This document shows positions 60,078 to 64,000 of a DNA stretch of 64,000 bases, piece after piece. How positions within the stretch are numbered: the first letter of the stretch is position 1; every line of letters begins with the position of its first letter. A model generated the notes under the pieces. The model was not told the DNA's origin and made no database searches. It saw nothing but the letters and a program-made list of their open reading frames with translations. The translations under genes and the position numbers were made by a program. Source of the DNA: Sipunculus nudus (Eukaryota; Annelida; Sipuncula; Golfingiida; Sipunculidae); the NCBI GenBank assembly GCA_026874595.1, contig CM049306.1, positions 64,548,019 to 64,612,018 on the forward strand. The letters are read 5' to 3'.

Positions 60078-62275
60078 CAAGGCCTACAGGCCTAATGCGA
60101 ACCTGTGCATTGGGAAATACACCAGGTATAATGCTTCAATGCTGGACCATAACTTCTCATGTATATGAACAATGCAAGCACTAAACATTTTGAATAAGAA
60201 ACAATTACACAAACATCACTGCTGAAATTCTGGCATAGGTGCACACAACACAAAAATGATTGTAGCTGGCACCACCAGTCTTGTATACAACAAAGCTATG
60301 AGAGATATATACATATTATACATATGCCTGATTTCAGACTGATATATCAAACCCCTCCTGAAAATAAGCAGGGAAACACACTGTGCAAGAATTATGGTAA
60401 GTGGCACCACCAGTCTTGTATAGGACAAAGCTATTCAATATGTATATATATGCCCAATTTCAGGCAGATATTTCAAATTCCTCTGTAGAAATAAGCAGGT
60501 ACATACACTGTGCAAAAGTCATTGTAGGTGGCGACACCTGTCTTGTGAACGAGAAAGCCATCTAAGACACATAGACAGGTAAAAAAATCAGGCCAATACA
60601 TCAAAATTACCTTGAGTCTGATGCATGGGGCTGTCCAGGCTTAGGTGAGAAAGGCAGTTGTCCCCGAGTGAACTGTGACAAATTTTGCTGGCTCAGGCTA
60701 CTGCAATGAGTGAACTCATGACCTGTTGCATAATCTGACACAGCTGGCAGTCTGCCAAAGCTATAAATAGATCAAGGCTGAACTTTGGTGCCACATCTGA
60801 TGGCAAGTCTGCTAACACTATAAATAGAATGCAGCTACTGCACTGACTGAACTCCTGACCCATACCTGGCTGCACTGAGTGAACTCTTGATCTGTTGCCA
60901 AATCTGAAACAGTTGGCAGTTTCTCAATCTATTTAAAAATACAGACACAATCTTGGAGTGTTGGTGAATCTGTTTGCATTTTTTTTCCAGCTGACATATT
61001 CATAAACTTTTTATCAAAATATCTAGAATAATTAAAGATGCAGTTCTTTCACTGTTAAAGGTCCAATGATTCTGCCAAAAATCATTCAAGTAAACTTGAA
61101 CAAAGGCCACCAAAGAATAATTTTTGTGCAATGTTACAGAAGTTATAATTGAAACAATAATTTTGTAGAAGAACAGTTTTGCAGTCCTCAGTTTGAAATA
61201 GACATAATAATGGCCATAAGACCAAAAAAAGCTTTTCTGATATGGTTGAAATAACCATGTCCAAGGATAATTCTTTTGAAAAATCGAACGATTCAACTTG
61301 ACAGTTTCATCATAAACATTTTAAGCTGAAAGAGGCTAAAATTATGAGGTTTTTGCCCATAAAAAAACGGTCAATAAAGGTTGCACCATAAAATCTGCAA
61401 CTTCAAATATGAGTCATGTGACCAACATTTGCACAATACTTGGTAATGCTAGCTTCTGTCATTTCTGAGATTACTATGTCAGTATGCTTACTTGGCCAAA
61501 TGACTGTTCAAATTCATGTAACTCCACTAAAATTCATCAAATGCAAACCATTTGAACAAACCTGAGAGGGCTTGTCTCTGGGATCATTTCTTTTAAATAT
61601 TGAACAATTTGGCTGGACCGTTTACCAGAAGAAGACTTTTAAAGGTTATTCAGCTTTTTCCCTATAAAATCTAAGTAAACGCAGATAGCAAAAAAATAAG
61701 CTGAATCCCACAAGATTTGATATGTGACAGATTATTGCATAAATCTGGGGATGGTAGCACTGCCATTCCTGAGAAATTATGGGTTTATGTACAGATGATC
61801 AATGACCCCCGTACAAAAAAGGTCAACCAAAAATGTGACCAACACTGGCATAAAATTTGGTGATGATAGCTCCGGCCATTTCTGAGACAGTCATTTTAGT
61901 ATGCTTTTTTGGACAGATGACTAAGTTCAACTTCCTGTAACTCGGCCAAAAATCACCGAACTTAAACCATTCAAACAAACTTGAGAAAGATTTTTCCAGG
62001 AATCATTTCTGTGAAATATTGGAAAATTTGGCTGAACAGTTTATGAGAAGAAGATTTTTAAAGCTTTTTCAGCTCTTTCACAATAAATCTAAGAAAATGC
62101 TGTTAGCCAAAAAATAAGCAAAATCCGATAGAGTTTTTTAGATGACTTATTTTTTGCATAAAATTTCATGATGCTTACTCTTGCCGTTTTCAAGATAGTA
62201 TGGGTCAACGTACAGACGCCAGACAACTGACACCTGACAACCCCACACCATCGCATAAGCTCACAGGTTCTCTAA
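60078..62275 (+). mobile_element. B-family element, complete (2.2 kb)
   Basis: It starts CAAGGCCTACAGGCCTAATG with GCGAACCTGTG and ends CACAGGTTCTCTAA after CGTACAGACGCCAGACAAC. No nested element, so it serves as the reference for B: GCACCACC modules, TATAAATAGA, minisatellite, CATTTGAACAAAC blocks, 3' end. It lacks the D and C insertions seen in its relatives, and gives their empty sites (60210 for C, 60250 for D). Confidence 0.88.
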
Positions 62276-63336
62276 AAATCTAAAATAATATCATTTGGAG
62301 ATAAAGTCTAGGAGGAAAAGGTAATATAGGCCATGGCTGGTTGACATGATTGGCTTACACTGATAAGTAAGAAGTTGTTTCAAATAATATTTTGTGACCA
62401 AACCATGCATTTCCTAATGTTAAAATTGAAGCATGTGAGCAGTTTGTGACCATAAGATGAATATTAATACCATGATCATTGGTTGGCTTTTTGATAAACT
62501 GTTAACATTTCAGTGGTTTACACATTTGTTAAATTGGATATATATATATATATATATCATTAAATATGTTTTTTTTTCTATTTTATAAAATGTATATAGT
62601 TGAAATATAACTAATATCCCTAGTCCACAGATGGAAGGACTTGGTTGTGGTGGTGGGGGGGGGGGGGGGATGGTTAGTGGAATGATGGGATTAAAGTTTA
62701 ACATATGCAATATTATTCAACTGAATATACAAGTTGCTTTCAAATTTCAGATTATCCAAAAACCATACACATAAAGCATATGAAAGTATAGGAAAATTTC
62801 ATAAATAATATATATTTAAGGATAACGGAGAGATGATGGATAGAAGAGCTGATCACTCCTGAGGAAAGAATGTTTCAATCAGATCTTAATTTTTTCTAAT
62901 CCAATAATTTTTTTCCAATAAATTTTTACACATTTTTCAATTAAAAACTAATGTCCCAGTACACAGGTGCAAAGGAACCAATGGCAGCTGTGTGTGTGTG
63001 TGGGGTTGGGGGTGGGTTATGGTTGGATTAACAACACTTCTGCATAAACATACAGGGAAAACAAAGCCTGATCTCCAATTCTGCTGAGGCAGGAAAATAA
63101 TGAACAAATGATTGTATTAGATCCTCGTTTTATTATCAAATCATTTTTTTCGTTTTAAGTTTATATTTTTATACATTTTCAATATAATCTATATATCTAT
63201 ATAAAAGTTTATTCATAATTCTAAATTACATCATCATAAATCTCAATCAGATAACACCACATCATGTATACAAATGTATATTAATTTTTACAACAAACAT
63301 ACATCTTTTAAATTTGCAAAACAATAAATATGTAAA
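62276..63336. other. unique AT-rich DNA with microsatellites
   Basis: A (TA)n tract lies at 62539-62560, a G-run at 62655-62669 and a (TG)n/G-rich tract at 62990-63020. AATTTTTACACATTTTTCAA-like phrases occur. Nothing matches the A to G families and no exon was recognised. Confidence 0.5.
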
Positions 63337-64000
63337 CATGGCCTACAGGCCTAATGCGAACCTGTGCAATGAGATTACACCAGGTATAATGCTTCAATGC
63401 TGGACCATTACTTTTCAAGAACATTTGTAACATGAATATGAACAATGCAAGTACTAAACACTTAGAACAAGAAACAATTAAATAAACATCACTGCTGCAT
63501 TTCTTGCATGGGTGCACACAACACAAAAACTAGAATATGGGTAGTCAACAAGGGACTACGTGTATCCGCCAAAATCAGAGTGGGAAAGGTGAAGTGAGGC
63601 ATGGATTGAGTGGCAAGGGGAAATAGAGTGAGGTGTGTTACATAATAGCCTGGATGTCTGCAGCCTAAATGTGTATGTAGGTTGCGCCACCTTCCACAAA
63701 ATCCAGAAAGCTGTCCAAGATGTATAAACATGCAAAATTTTAGGCAGATAAGTCAAATCACTACCGAGATATGAGTGATTTTAGCCCACAGCAGACAAAC
63801 AGACAGATGCTGTGCAAAAAGGGTGGCAGGTGGTGCCACCAATTTTGTGTATGATTAAGAGATATGTGAGATCTGAACACTTGCAAAATTTCAGGTGGAT
63901 ATGTCAAACCAGTCCTGATATATAAGCCTGAATGTCTGCAGCGTATACATTAATATAGGTGGCGCCACCTGCCACAATAATCAAGAAAGCTATCAAAGAT
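63337..64000 (+). mobile_element. B-family 5' end with nested D, runs off the window
   Basis: CATGGCCTACAGGCCTAATG with GCGAACCTGTG starts B. At 63530 CTAGAATATGGGTAGTC starts D, with a perfect GTAGTC...GACTAC hairpin and TGTATCCGCCAAAA, the cleanest D 5' end in the window. D modules follow (GGTGGCGCCACC at 63958). Confidence 0.82.

Overview
This window is animal nuclear DNA, very probably from a marine lophotrochozoan such as a mollusc (inference). It is AT-rich and has no compact operon-like coding. One clear spliced host exon lies on the minus strand: the C-terminal exon of a retinol-dehydrogenase-like short-chain dehydrogenase at 44405-44581. Almost everything else is transposon-derived. 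The likeness to the tandem-repeat-bearing Helitron/Helentron derivatives (HINEs) of bivalves is from family knowledge; no search was run.

At least seven non-autonomous families, labelled A to G here, share one plan. Each starts with CTAGA or CAAG after an A-run, followed by a short 5' hairpin and a subterminal inverted repeat of 11-14 bp. The core is a tandem array of roughly 145, 180, 290 or 335 bp modules. Next come GACAGACGGAC-like or GGCGGC simple repeats, and then a 3' end where the inverted repeat returns, usually as one arm of a hairpin, ending in AA. Paralogous empty sites inside the window show clean insertion at A-rich or A^T positions without target duplication, as expected of rolling-circle transposons.

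Layout. 1-20.6 kb: five C-family units head to tail, interrupted by A, D and B elements. 20.76-23.38 kb: an F element with a 289-bp dimeric satellite. 23.38-40.5 kb: a decayed Helentron-like gene (Pif1-type helicase plus endonuclease domain), split by an A2 element and by an 11-kb A element. That A element carries B, which carries D and A2, and A2 carries a 2.0-kb TIR transposon. 40.5-44.2 kb: AT-rich DNA, a Cys-rich transposon-protein tail and an E element. 44.2-45.2 kb: 3' UTR, last exon and intron of the dehydrogenase gene. 45.2-64 kb: presumably intron or intergenic DNA filled with G, D, B, C, A2 and A elements and a little unique sequence.

The helicase relic stands for the kind of enzyme that could have mobilised the non-autonomous families, but it is full of stops and frameshifts and no Rep (HUH) nuclease part was found. 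Two features deserve follow-up. C-family modules repeatedly carry a motif very close to the CTCF consensus. A 12-bp palindrome, GGTGGCGCCACC, recurs about 35 times across families A, B, D and F.
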